In this document: one piece after another, positions 55,402 through 64,000 of the stretch
How positions within the stretch are numbered: the stretch's first letter is position 1
Layout of the letters: every line of letters starts with the position of its first letter
Assembly: GCF_023073335.1 (NCBI RefSeq)
Contig: NZ_JADPJG010000026.1
Coordinates: forward strand, 64,046-128,045
DNA length: 64,000 nucleotides
Origin: Bradyrhizobium sp. 21
GTDB taxonomy: Bacteria > Pseudomonadota > Alphaproteobacteria > Rhizobiales > Xanthobacteraceae
Direction: 5' to 3'
Notes under the pieces: generated by a model
Database searches by the model: none
What the model was told of the DNA's origin: nothing
The model's input: only the letters and a program-made list of their open reading frames with translations
Program-made: the position numbers and the translations under genes

Positions 55402-55647
55402 GTGAAGTGGCTCAAGTATTACGCGGTCGGCTTCATTGTTACGACCTTCGCGATCACGGGAATGCAAAGCTACAATCGGCCCGGCGCAGATCAACGTATC
55501 GCTGGCACCATAGTAATGGCAGCGGTTTGGCCGATAGCGGCCGCAATAGTGCTCGGAGGCTCGATCGGGGAAGTTGCGAGTGACGGTTGGGACGCAGAAA
55601 TATCTGCCGCGCGGCTCGAAAAACAAAATGCGGCTTCCCGCCATTAG
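55402..55647 (+). CDS. Small membrane protein
   Basis: 81 residues from GTG 55402, chosen because GGAGG at 55388-55392 lies nine bases upstream. Two membrane helices are visible: YYAVGFIVTTFAITGMQSY and TIVMAAVWPIAAAIVLGG, with a charged C-terminus. No family recognised. A longer TTG start would overlap the SD. Confidence 0.5.
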   Translation: MKWLKYYAVGFIVTTFAITGMQSYNRPGADQRIAGTIVMAAVWPIAAAIVLGGSIGEVASDGWDAEISAARLEKQNAASRH

Positions 55648-55757
55648 CATGCGGGGGCGGGAGGCCCCGCCCAACATGATGGTGCCCGGGTGGGTTGAGT
55701 ACGCGTCGGCGCGCAGGTCATGCCTCAACGAGAACCGCGACGACACGTCATCTCCTC

Positions 55758-57116
55758 TCACTGCGCTTTGACGTCATCCCTAAAGCGGCGTGCCAGCGCC
55801 ATCAGCACCACGAAGGTCGCAACCCACACCATTCGAGCGCCGTAACGGTCGTGCGGGCCCGAGATCACGCCGCAGATGAAGGCGTTGCCGAGCAGGGCCA
55901 GCGTGACGGTCGCGGCCAGCAGCGTCAGATCGTCGAGCCGGCGGTTCGCGAGCGCATGCGCGAGCAGCGCGACCAGCGCCAGCATCGAGGCCAGCGCGAC
56001 GGGTACGTGCAGCCAGTTGACGTCGTCGAAATTGACGGCCCAATGCTGCTGACGCGCCGCGCGCATCGGCGCGACCTGTGCGGGGATGTAGCGCTCGATG
56101 ATGCCATAGGTGTGTGGGATCCAGCCATTGGTGCCTTCGCCGGTGGCCACATGCAGCAATTGCCGGCCCATGGCTTTCAAGGCTGCGCCGGCCTGCCATG
56201 CCGGATAGTCGGCGAGGGAATGCGCGACGATATAGCTCATCTCGTCGTTCATGCCTTCGAAGCGGCCGAGCGTGTTGAACATGCTCTTGCCCCACAGGAA
56301 CTCGTCGGCGCTGGCCGGCAGTTCATTGCGGTACGGACACAGCTTGAATTTCTCGCGCGGACAGTGATCGCCGAGATAACGCGCGACGATGCCGTCCTGC
56401 ATCATGCGGCCGAAGGCGACGCCGTAGCCGCCGGGCGTCCAGTCCCATTTGCCCGACAGCGCATGGTTGGCAGTCACCAGCATCAGCCCGCCCGCGACGA
56501 TGGTCAGGCTCGCTTGGACCAAGCCGGCGACCGGGAGCCGGCGCCCCAGCAGCGGCCGTGCCATCCAGCCGGCGACGCAGAGTCCGAGCAGCACGCCGAG
56601 CGTGGCGCTGTGGGTCGCGGCGGCAAAGGCGGTGAAGACGAACAGCGAGATTTTTTCGAGCGCCGAGGTCCGCTGTCCACCGACGACCAGCAGGAACAGC
56701 GACAGCACCCCCAATCCTGCAAAGATGTCGGTGAGCAGCATGCTGGCGAGCCAGGGCAGCGCGGTCGACAGAATCAGGAGCAGGCTGATTGCGACGAAGC
56801 GGAACGTCCGCATCAGGCCGAGCACGCGGAGCGTGAGTTGCAACAGCCATAGCGTCGCCAGCGACTGGACCGCGAGGTTGGTCCAGAAACCAAAACTCTC
56901 GCCATAATGCAGATAGAGGCCGAACACGGTGGAGCGGCTCGGGACGAGATAGCCCTCGTACCAGCGCGCCAGATAGCCGCCGGTATCCCATTGCAACAGC
57001 GGATAGCCGTTCCAGAGCGCCGGCGCGATCATCAGGAGCGGCAGGGCCATCGCGGCCAGCCGCAGCCAGAATGAGCCAGCGGCGCCCGCGCGCAATTGAT
57101 CGGTGGTGATGCTCAA
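55758..57116 (-). CDS. Polytopic membrane protein, unknown function
   Basis: About 452 residues from a TTG at 57116 (GGAG five bases upstream); ATG 57050 is the alternative. About ten membrane helices. Polar regions include WNGYPLLQWDTGGYLARWYEGYL early and SGPHDRYGARMVWVATFVVLMAL at the end. The acidic pair near the first periplasmic loop (WDTGGY) and overall topology recall GT-C glycosyltransferases, but no family motif is clear. Convergent with the small membrane protein. Confidence 0.7.
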   Translation of the reverse strand: MSITTDQLRAGAAGSFWLRLAAMALPLLMIAPALWNGYPLLQWDTGGYLARWYEGYLVPSRSTVFGLYLHYGESFGFWTNLAVQSLATLWLLQLTLRVLGLMRTFRFVAISLLLILSTALPWLASMLLTDIFAGLGVLSLFLLVVGGQRTSALEKISLFVFTAFAAATHSATLGVLLGLCVAGWMARPLLGRRLPVAGLVQASLTIVAGGLMLVTANHALSGKWDWTPGGYGVAFGRMMQDGIVARYLGDHCPREKFKLCPYRNELPASADEFLWGKSMFNTLGRFEGMNDEMSYIVAHSLADYPAWQAGAALKAMGRQLLHVATGEGTNGWIPHTYGIIERYIPAQVAPMRAARQQHWAVNFDDVNWLHVPVALASMLALVALLAHALANRRLDDLTLLAATVTLALLGNAFICGVISGPHDRYGARMVWVATFVVLMALARRFRDDVKAQ

Positions 57117-57392
57117 ATCCGCTCCGTCCTCCCTCGGACCATGCCCGCAATGACCGTTGAGGCGGAATTCACCAATAGTTTGACGCCCTCCGGCTTGAAT
57201 TTGGCAAAACCCTGACCATTTTGAGCCGACCTTGCCGCTTGGGGTCGTCAGAAGAAACTGTTGCGATTCAACGCGTTGGCATGCTTTGGCGGGGCAACGC
57301 ACTGTTCACTCTCAGGCAAGCCCGTCGGGACTTTGTCGCCTAGACTGTGTTATAGAGCCAGCAAAACGAGCCAATTCGAAAGAGCAGTTCTC

Positions 57393-58217
57393 ATGGCAGT
57401 GCATCAGGTCAATCCGGGAGGAAAGCTCGCAACGCTTGATCCGATCTGGGATCGGATCCGCGGCGAAGCGGAGGACATCGTCCACCGCGAGCCCGAGCTT
57501 GCGACCTTCATCTATTCGACGGTGCTGCATCACAGCCGCCTGGAAGATGCGGTGATACATCGTGTCGCCGACCGGCTCGATCACTCTGCGCTGTCGGGCG
57601 ATCTCGTACGCCAGACTTTTGACGAGGCGCTGCGCGAAGACCCGGATCTCGGCAACGCGTTTCGCGCCGATCTCGTCGCCGTCTACGATCGCGACCCCGC
57701 CACCTCGCGCTTCATCGACCCCTTGCTCTACTTCAAGGGCTTTCACGCCATCCAGACCCATCGCCTCGCGCATTGGCTGTGGCTGAAGGGCCGCAAGGAT
57801 TTCGCGTATTATCTCCAGAGCCGCGCGTCTGCGGTGTTCCAGACCGACATCAATCCCGCCGCGCGCATCGGCCGCGGCATTTTCCTCGACCACGCCACCG
57901 GCTTCGTCTGCGGTGAGACGGCGGTGATCGAGGACGACGTCTCGATCCTGCACGGCGTCACGCTCGGCGGCACCGGCAAGGAGAACGAGGATCGCCATCC
58001 GAAAATCCGCCACGGCGTCCTGATCGGCGCCGGCGCAAAGATCCTCGGCAACATCGAGATCGGCCATTGCGCGCGCATCGCGGCGGGCTCGGTGGTGGTC
58101 AAGCCCGTGCCGCACAACGTCACGGTCGCGGGCGTACCCGCCAAGATCGTCGGCGAAGCCGGATGTGCCGAGCCGTCGCGCACCATGGATCAGATGATCA
58201 ACGCGATGGGACTCTAG
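57393..58217 (+). CDS. cysE: Serine O-acetyltransferase
   Basis: 274 residues from MAVHQVNPGG. The N-terminal helical domain (about 1-140) is followed by a left-handed beta-helix of hexapeptide repeats: IGRGIFLDHATGFVCGETAVI, VSILHGVTLGGTGKENEDRHP, IRHGVLIGAGAKILGNIEIG. The catalytic His is in FLDHATG and GFVCGETAVIEDD holds conserved contact residues. Makes O-acetylserine for cysteine synthesis. Confidence 0.97.
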   Translation: MAVHQVNPGGKLATLDPIWDRIRGEAEDIVHREPELATFIYSTVLHHSRLEDAVIHRVADRLDHSALSGDLVRQTFDEALREDPDLGNAFRADLVAVYDRDPATSRFIDPLLYFKGFHAIQTHRLAHWLWLKGRKDFAYYLQSRASAVFQTDINPAARIGRGIFLDHATGFVCGETAVIEDDVSILHGVTLGGTGKENEDRHPKIRHGVLIGAGAKILGNIEIGHCARIAAGSVVVKPVPHNVTVAGVPAKIVGEAGCAEPSRTMDQMINAMGL

Positions 58218-58228
58218 GCTCGCGAGCT

Positions 58229-58255
58229 AAGGGCCGGATTCTTCGGCCCTTTTCG
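58229..58255 (+). terminator. Intrinsic terminator after cysE
   Basis: GGGCCG/CGGCCC hairpin with a seven-base loop followed by TTTT, 12 bp after the cysE stop. A standard intrinsic terminator for rightward transcription. Confidence 0.85.
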
Positions 58256-58340
58256 TCCCTAAATTCTTTGGCAATTCATGCTGGCGGTTCGGTGCGTCTC
58301 GTCCTAAAACCCGCCGACCAATTTTGATCGGAGACTTGCC

Positions 58341-58559
58341 GTGGACGTCAAAGAAGTCAGAAAGCTCGACGCGTATTTGAAGCGCGTGTTCGGCAATCCC
58401 AAGATTCGCGTCGTGCCGCGGCCGAAGAAGGACGATTCCGCCGAGGTCTATATCGGCGAAGAGTTCATTGGTGTGCTCTTCGTCGACGACGAGGACGACG
58501 ATCGCTCGTTCCAGTTTCAGATGGCGATCCTCGAGGACGATCTCGTCGATCAGGAATAG
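58341..58559 (+). CDS. DUF3126 family protein
   Basis: 72 residues, MDVKEVRKLDAYLKRVF then VYIGEEFIGVLFVDDEDDDRSFQFQM, matching the small acidic DUF3126 family of alphaproteobacteria, commonly found right after cysE as here. Function unknown. Confidence 0.92.
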   Translation: MDVKEVRKLDAYLKRVFGNPKIRVVPRPKKDDSAEVYIGEEFIGVLFVDDEDDDRSFQFQMAILEDDLVDQE

Positions 58560-58787
58560 TCTTCGACGCCAACGCCAGCGAGGCTCCTGCCTTTTGCTCA
58601 CGCTGTGCCGAGTCCGAAGGGGCGCGCATCGAAGATCGAGGCGCGCTCTTTCGACATCATGACTGCGAACGGCACGTCACTGCCGAGCAGTGATCGAAGA
58701 TGGCACCGCTTGAAGCTCTCTGACGAATTCGGCGACCGCTGGATTGCGCCTCTCACCGGTACGGAATGCGACGAATCTCGTCGCGGT

Positions 58788-59939
58788 TTAGACGAGCGCG
58801 GTACAGTTCGCGTAAGGCGGCGGCCCGACCGTTGCGGTTCTCAATTTCAGTTGTGCCCGGAACTGTGCGAGGACTTGTGTCGTTCCGGCGTAGGTCGGAT
58901 CGGTGCTGACTTCGCCGTTCAGCGATCGGTAGAAGATCGAGGCGTCGGTTGTCGCAAAAACGGCGGTGGCATCGTTTTGCGCACCTCGCCAAACCGGATC
59001 AGGCACGGGGATCGTGAACATCGATGGATCGATGACCATGGTTTGCGTGCCCCCGCCCATTTGCACTTGCAGCGTCGGTGCGACGTGCCAGCCCCAGTCC
59101 TGGGCGCAGTTGGGTTTGTTCCGCGTCTGAACGTGCAGCCGCCCATAGATCCACCTCTTGTTCGGCCGGACGCCGCGGGCAATCATGAGCCTGCTCATCT
59201 CGTGCGCTCGTGCCCAGCAACCATCATCGGGATACAGGAACGGGATGCAGGTCGTCGTGATCGCTAGCGGATTGCACGACTGGCCGCTGACGAGCGCGAA
59301 CAGCTCCGTTGCCTGCTGCAGGCTGATTGTGGTCGCCGGCGCGGTCAGTTTTGAGTCGGCCAGTCCGCCCTTGGCGAGGCTACGACTGGCTGACGGAACG
59401 AAAGGGCTTGAGGGCCTCACGTCGACGATGTTGTGATCGTCGTCTTCGGCGACGGCGACCGAGCTTCTGCCCGCCAGCGCCTGGTTCAACACCGCGGCGA
59501 ATTGACCGAATTTCGGATGACTGCGCCGAAGGAAATGTCTCGCGTGCGAGATCATGAGGCTGACATCGAGATCACCTGAAGGCAGCGCCGCTATGCCGGT
59601 AACGTTGACGACGATCGGCAAAAGCACCCGGTTTACGACGCGCGACGATGGATCCAGCTCGACATAAACGGGATGACCACCCGTGCGGAGATCTTGAAGA
59701 AGGTCGATCAGCGCCGGCGTCTTCGCGTCAACGGGATTCAGAAGCGCGGTGGAACCGCCGTCAAACTGCACCTCGTGGTGAGCGGGCGAGGTTTGTGCCG
59801 CCGATCGACCCCCCGCTTGTTGGCGGATCTGAGCAACCGTATCGACGATGACGATGGGATCTGGCACGACGGAGTACTCGCTTTGCTTTTGCCGAATGGG
59901 CGAGAGGCGCCCTAGGGCCTGAAGTTGATCTTGCACCAC
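58788..59939 (-). CDS. Protein-glutaminase-like deamidase
   Basis: 383 residues from GTG 59939, with 28 bp overlap with the gene before it. The C-terminal half (about 215-330) is a protein-glutaminase fold with a complete papain-like triad: Cys in DDGCWARAHEMSRLMIARG, His in WGWHVAPTLQV and Asp in TMVIDPSMF. GYGRLH-like WIYGRLHVQT is between. Such enzymes change glutamine side chains of proteins to glutamate. The N-terminal half (about 1-200) is unrecognised and no signal peptide is seen, which is unusual since known protein-glutaminases are secreted as proenzymes. Confidence 0.78.
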   Translation of the reverse strand: MVQDQLQALGRLSPIRQKQSEYSVVPDPIVIVDTVAQIRQQAGGRSAAQTSPAHHEVQFDGGSTALLNPVDAKTPALIDLLQDLRTGGHPVYVELDPSSRVVNRVLLPIVVNVTGIAALPSGDLDVSLMISHARHFLRRSHPKFGQFAAVLNQALAGRSSVAVAEDDDHNIVDVRPSSPFVPSASRSLAKGGLADSKLTAPATTISLQQATELFALVSGQSCNPLAITTTCIPFLYPDDGCWARAHEMSRLMIARGVRPNKRWIYGRLHVQTRNKPNCAQDWGWHVAPTLQVQMGGGTQTMVIDPSMFTIPVPDPVWRGAQNDATAVFATTDASIFYRSLNGEVSTDPTYAGTTQVLAQFRAQLKLRTATVGPPPYANCTALV

Positions 59940-60403
59940 CCATCGAGAACCGGTTCGTCAGTCTCCAGTTGATTGCTGACAATCACCGTGTAGGTCCCGG
60001 CCTGCCGGAAAATGGGGACCTTCCGCGTGTCGTTGCCTTTCGACGGGTAACCTTGTGCATCGCCGACCTTGATCGAGAGGTCGGTCATGCGCCTGAAGAT
60101 GTCCCAGGGGATCGAAGGTTGTGCCGGCGAACTCGGATCTGGTTGCGGGAACACCATGTAGAAGCGCTCCCTCGTCGGGCTCTCGATCGCGAGATAGCCG
60201 CCATGCTCAGGCGCTATGCTCATATGGATCGTATCACCGGACCTCACGCGGAGCGGTTCGCACTGCATGCCTTGCTGGTCGATCGGCGGGGCGCGGGCGG
60301 GCAAATCCTGGTCGGCGGCCCATGCGTTCGTTGAGGCCGCAATGACAAGCGCAATCGCGAGAGAGAGCCCGGTTCGAGTGTTTGGCATTCTGCTGGCCGT
60401 CAT
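59912..60403 (-). CDS. Small secreted protein
   Basis: 163 residues with a signal peptide ending at NAWAADQ. The mature part has beta-like segments (GDTIHMSIAPEHGGYLAI, FYMVFPQPDPS, GTYTVIVSNQLETDEP) that look like a single small beta-sandwich, and one Cys pair (QCEPLR, WCKINF). It resembles DUF4384-type or secretion-associated beta proteins, but no family is certain. It lies three bases after the repeat protein's stop and overlaps the glutaminase gene, so all three are co-transcribed. Confidence 0.7.
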   Translation of the reverse strand: MTASRMPNTRTGLSLAIALVIAASTNAWAADQDLPARAPPIDQQGMQCEPLRVRSGDTIHMSIAPEHGGYLAIESPTRERFYMVFPQPDPSSPAQPSIPWDIFRRMTDLSIKVGDAQGYPSKGNDTRKVPIFRQAGTYTVIVSNQLETDEPVLDGWCKINFRP

Positions 60404-60406
60404 AGT

Positions 60407-61636
<1,230 letters not shown>

Positions 61637-62020
61637 GCTGCAATCTTCGCGAAAGAAAAAAACATTGGTTCAAAACGACGCGCGACAAGCTAGACAACTC
61701 TTGGATTGATGGCAATAGCCATGTATAGTCGAGCGTGTGGCGCGGTCCCGTCGTGGCCACGCCGCTCGTCTCACGGCAAAATCCCGACCCTTGGCGATGC
61801 TCGCGACGCGACCTCGTCCTGCACTCCGCAGCTCGGGAGTTTCTTAAAGCCGGTATCCACGAAATCCGAATGCGCCGAGGGACGCTCCTGCGTGACGCAG
61901 GCGGCCGCCGCAACGGCGATGATGCCAATTTGTCCTGGTGCGTCAAGTGTGTTTTCGGAAGATACGTAATTCGGTGTTCCCGCCCAGCATGCCCATCGGA
62001 GCGGGCGGAGAGGCCCGTGC
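61637..62020. other. Intergenic region upstream of the repeat-protein operon
   Basis: 384 bp that should hold the promoter of the leftward three-gene operon. Short open frames exist on both strands but none shows recognisable protein sequence or a good SD. Nothing else seen. Confidence 0.45.
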
Positions 62021-62728
62021 TCAGCCGCGCGGCCCGCGCAGCTGCGCGGTCAGCTTCTCCATCGCGTCGGCGGCGTCGCGCCATTGCGACAGCCAGCTGC
62101 GCGGAAAGCGGAAGGTGAGGTCGGCGCCGCCGACGCGGCGTTCGGCAAGGCACATGCCCGGGGTTACCGCATCGCGCGTGCAGCGCGCGGTCAGCGCGGG
62201 GCTTGCAGCGGAATAGAAGTCCTCGCTGCCGTAGGGCGTATCAGCGCGGAACATCCGCATCGTCAGCCCGTCCGCTGGACTGGCTGCGGCTTGGTCGAAA
62301 TAGCGCGGATAGATCGTGGCGGTGCGCTGTTCGGGCGAGAGTGCATCGTGATGCGCCGCGATCGACAGGAAGATGCGGTCGATCGGCTGCATCGCCGCAT
62401 CCACGCTATCGGCGGTGACGCGCTTCGGCGCGCCGGGGGGTTCCAGCGAAGGATACAGGAAGTCGAGATCGATCCGCTCCTGCGGCCCGGAGTGGCGCTG
62501 GATCTTCATGCGGATCGCGGTCACAGGCAGGTTGAACAGCGTGCCGCCGACGCTCACCGGCAGCTTGTCCGGGGCGTTGGCGCCGCTCGGGCCCCAGGTC
62601 GGCCACAACAGATAGGCGACGAGCGCGACCGCGCCCAACGCGGCAGTGCCGCCGAGCACGATCGGGACGACATATGCCCGGGTGCGCGTCCGGGGAGACT
62701 GAGGGGAGATTGCCGAAAACACCGTCAT
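62021..62728 (-). CDS. Membrane-anchored protein of unknown function
   Basis: 235 residues. A 20-residue cytosolic lead, one membrane helix (VPIVLGGTAALGAVALVAYLLW, about residues 20-42), then a soluble domain with LPVTAIRMKIQRHSGPQERIDLDFLYPSLE and a segment near FRADTPYGSEDFY. A Cys pair (RCTRDAVTPGMC) may form a disulfide. It looks like a conserved Bradyrhizobium protein; function unknown. Confidence 0.75.
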   Translation of the reverse strand: MTVFSAISPQSPRTRTRAYVVPIVLGGTAALGAVALVAYLLWPTWGPSGANAPDKLPVSVGGTLFNLPVTAIRMKIQRHSGPQERIDLDFLYPSLEPPGAPKRVTADSVDAAMQPIDRIFLSIAAHHDALSPEQRTATIYPRYFDQAAASPADGLTMRMFRADTPYGSEDFYSAASPALTARCTRDAVTPGMCLAERRVGGADLTFRFPRSWLSQWRDAADAMEKLTAQLRGPRG

Positions 62729-62950
62729 GAGCCGCGCGAATGAAACCGGAAGTCGGCCGATGGCCGACGAATCAGCGGCGAATATGCCACGCGGTGGCGA
62801 TTTCGCGGAGCGTTCGCCGGCTGCGGGAAAGGGCGAGGGGCCTGCGTGGGATGGCCGGCGGCGTTAACCTTCCCTTAAGGATAATGTAGCGTTAACCGGC
62901 ACTATTTGTCACGAGAAGGCTCCGGCGTTGCGTAAGGGCGGACCGTTCCG

Positions 62951-63280
62951 ATGACACCTGAGGCTCTCAATACTTTCTTCTCGATCTGCATCGGTTTCGC
63001 GCTCGCGGGCGCGCTCGTGAGCGGATACCAGGCGGTCGCACAGCGGCCCGCCGGCTTCGGTCTGTTGCAGGACGGCGTGGCACCGAAGACCTTCGCTGCG
63101 GTTCCCTTCCTGGTGTTCGCGGCGCCCTTCATCATCATGCGCAACACCCTGCGCGGCATGCGGGTGGAAAGCCGCCGCGTGGAATTCGTGATGATGGCGA
63201 CCGTCATCGCCGGCTTCTGGAGCATGATGAGCGGCACCTTCTTCCTGATGACGCTGCGTGCGACTGGTGTCCTGAGCTGA
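62951..63280 (+). CDS. DUF6949 family membrane protein
   Basis: 109 residues with three membrane helices: FFSICIGFALAGALVSGYQAV, FAAVPFLVFAAPFIIM and MMATVIAGFWSMMSGTFFLM. It matches a small inner membrane family of Bradyrhizobiaceae with no known role. Confidence 0.8.
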   Translation: MTPEALNTFFSICIGFALAGALVSGYQAVAQRPAGFGLLQDGVAPKTFAAVPFLVFAAPFIIMRNTLRGMRVESRRVEFVMMATVIAGFWSMMSGTFFLMTLRATGVLS

Positions 63281-63366
63281 CGGTTTGCGTTGCAGGGCTG
63301 CCCGACAGCCCTTTGCCACGTCGCTCCCGTTTCGCTATGTCAGTCCTCGCGTGACAGGAGACCCTC

Positions 63367-63897
63367 ATGGCGATCTACGAGCTCGACGGGCAGGCGCCCG
63401 ACCTTCCCGCCGACGGCAATTACTTCATTGCGGAGACTGCCACCGTGATCGGCCGCGTGCGCCTGAAGCCGGGTGCGAGCGTCTGGTTCGGCGCGGTTCT
63501 GCGCGGCGACAATGAGTGGATCGAGATCGGCGAGGGCGCCAACGTCCAGGACGGCTCGACCTGCCACACCGACCTCGGCTTTCCGCTTCACATCGGCAGC
63601 AACTGCACGGTCGGTCACAACGTCATCCTGCACGGCTGCACCATCGAGGAGGGCGCGCTCGTCGGCATGGGCTCGATCGTGATGAACGGCGCCAGGATCG
63701 GCCGCAACAGCATCGTCGGCGCAGGTTCCGTCATCACCGAGGGCAAGCAGTTCCCCGAACGCTCCCTGATCATTGGCTCGCCGGCGCGCGCGATCCGCAC
63801 CCTCGACGACGCCCAGGTGCAGAAGATGGGCAGCGCGGCGAGGTTCTATGTGGCCAACGGCCCGCGCTTCAAGACGGGCCTGAAGCGGATCGGCTGA
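63367..63897 (+). CDS. Gamma-carbonic anhydrase family protein
   Basis: 176 residues of left-handed beta-helix. Zinc-ligand histidines are visible in CHTDLGFPLHIG and CTVGHNVILHGC, with Arg/Gln partners in LRGDNEWIEIGEGANVQDG. Family members are carbonic anhydrases or CoA-dependent acyltransferases; the proteins near cysE-like genes are usually called gamma-CA or PaaY-like. Alone here and not in an operon. Confidence 0.93.
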   Translation: MAIYELDGQAPDLPADGNYFIAETATVIGRVRLKPGASVWFGAVLRGDNEWIEIGEGANVQDGSTCHTDLGFPLHIGSNCTVGHNVILHGCTIEEGALVGMGSIVMNGARIGRNSIVGAGSVITEGKQFPERSLIIGSPARAIRTLDDAQVQKMGSAARFYVANGPRFKTGLKRIG

Positions 63898-64000
63898 GGC
63901 AGGCGCCGCCGCGTCGGCCCTGGGCCGAACCGTAAAAATACCAGCCGGTAATTTAATCCTCCGCTAGCGTAATCACGTTTATCGTGGCGCGTTTTCAACC

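Overview
The window is high-GC alphaproteobacterial chromosome, most likely Bradyrhizobium or a close relative. That is an inference from gene content (usg, DUF3126, DUF6949, the Anbu operon, a CIRCE-controlled groESL, many ABC and peptidase genes) and from dispersed intergenic palindromes of the type common in that genus. No plasmid, phage or symbiosis genes are seen. Most of the window is ordinary, densely packed core and accessory metabolism; three stretches stand out.

Layout. 1-3.1 kb: a partial secreted caspase-like peptidase, then an isochorismatase-like hydrolase plus GST pair divergent from a LysR regulator. 3.3-4.8 kb: a signal peptidase I and a cysteine-rich Sel1-like protein. 4.8-9.4 kb: groESL, with a complete type II (Ec86/Sen2-like) retron lodged behind it: predicted msr-msd RNA, nucleoside-deoxyribosyltransferase-like effector and reverse transcriptase. 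The retron sits between two perfect 271-bp copies of the groEL 3' end. The effector frame is broken at a run of eight G; the lost C-terminus continues in the next frame and ends exactly on the RT start codon.

9.7-21 kb: usg, a cupin with a histone-like basic tail, a TPR/O-GlcNAc-transferase-like protein, a rhomboid protease, a LysR-controlled binding protein plus threonine aldolase, a nucleoside transporter, an MFS exporter and an SDR. 21-25.3 kb: the Anbu peptidase operon (ATP-grasp, alpha-E, transglutaminase, Anbu). 25.5-31.4 kb: CinA-like protein, XPRT, core-MetE-like protein, an isomerase/quinone-oxidoreductase pair and a crotonase. 31.6-44.5 kb: a peptide/amide scavenging cluster of amidase, two M20 peptidases, an M81 peptidase, a Dpp-type ABC transporter and two tandem-duplicated binding proteins.

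44.8-48.8 kb: a Bcr/CflA exporter and a membrane PQQ dehydrogenase. 48.8-50.3 kb: tRNA-Leu(UAA) with a degenerate 67-nt copy of its 3' part 1.3 kb away, bracketing one orphan gene; this looks like an eroded tRNA-targeted island. 50.5-58.6 kb: lipoprotein, FAD monooxygenase, zinc-finger protein, alpha/beta hydrolase, a large membrane protein, cysE and DUF3126. 58.8-61.6 kb: an unusual three-gene operon joining a Pro-Gln-repeat protein with a LAS-type peptidase domain, a small secreted protein and a protein-glutaminase-like enzyme. 62-64 kb: a membrane-anchored unknown, DUF6949 and a gamma-carbonic anhydrase.

The retron locus and the protein-glutaminase operon are the best candidates for new biology. 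All family calls come from reading motifs; no database search was run.
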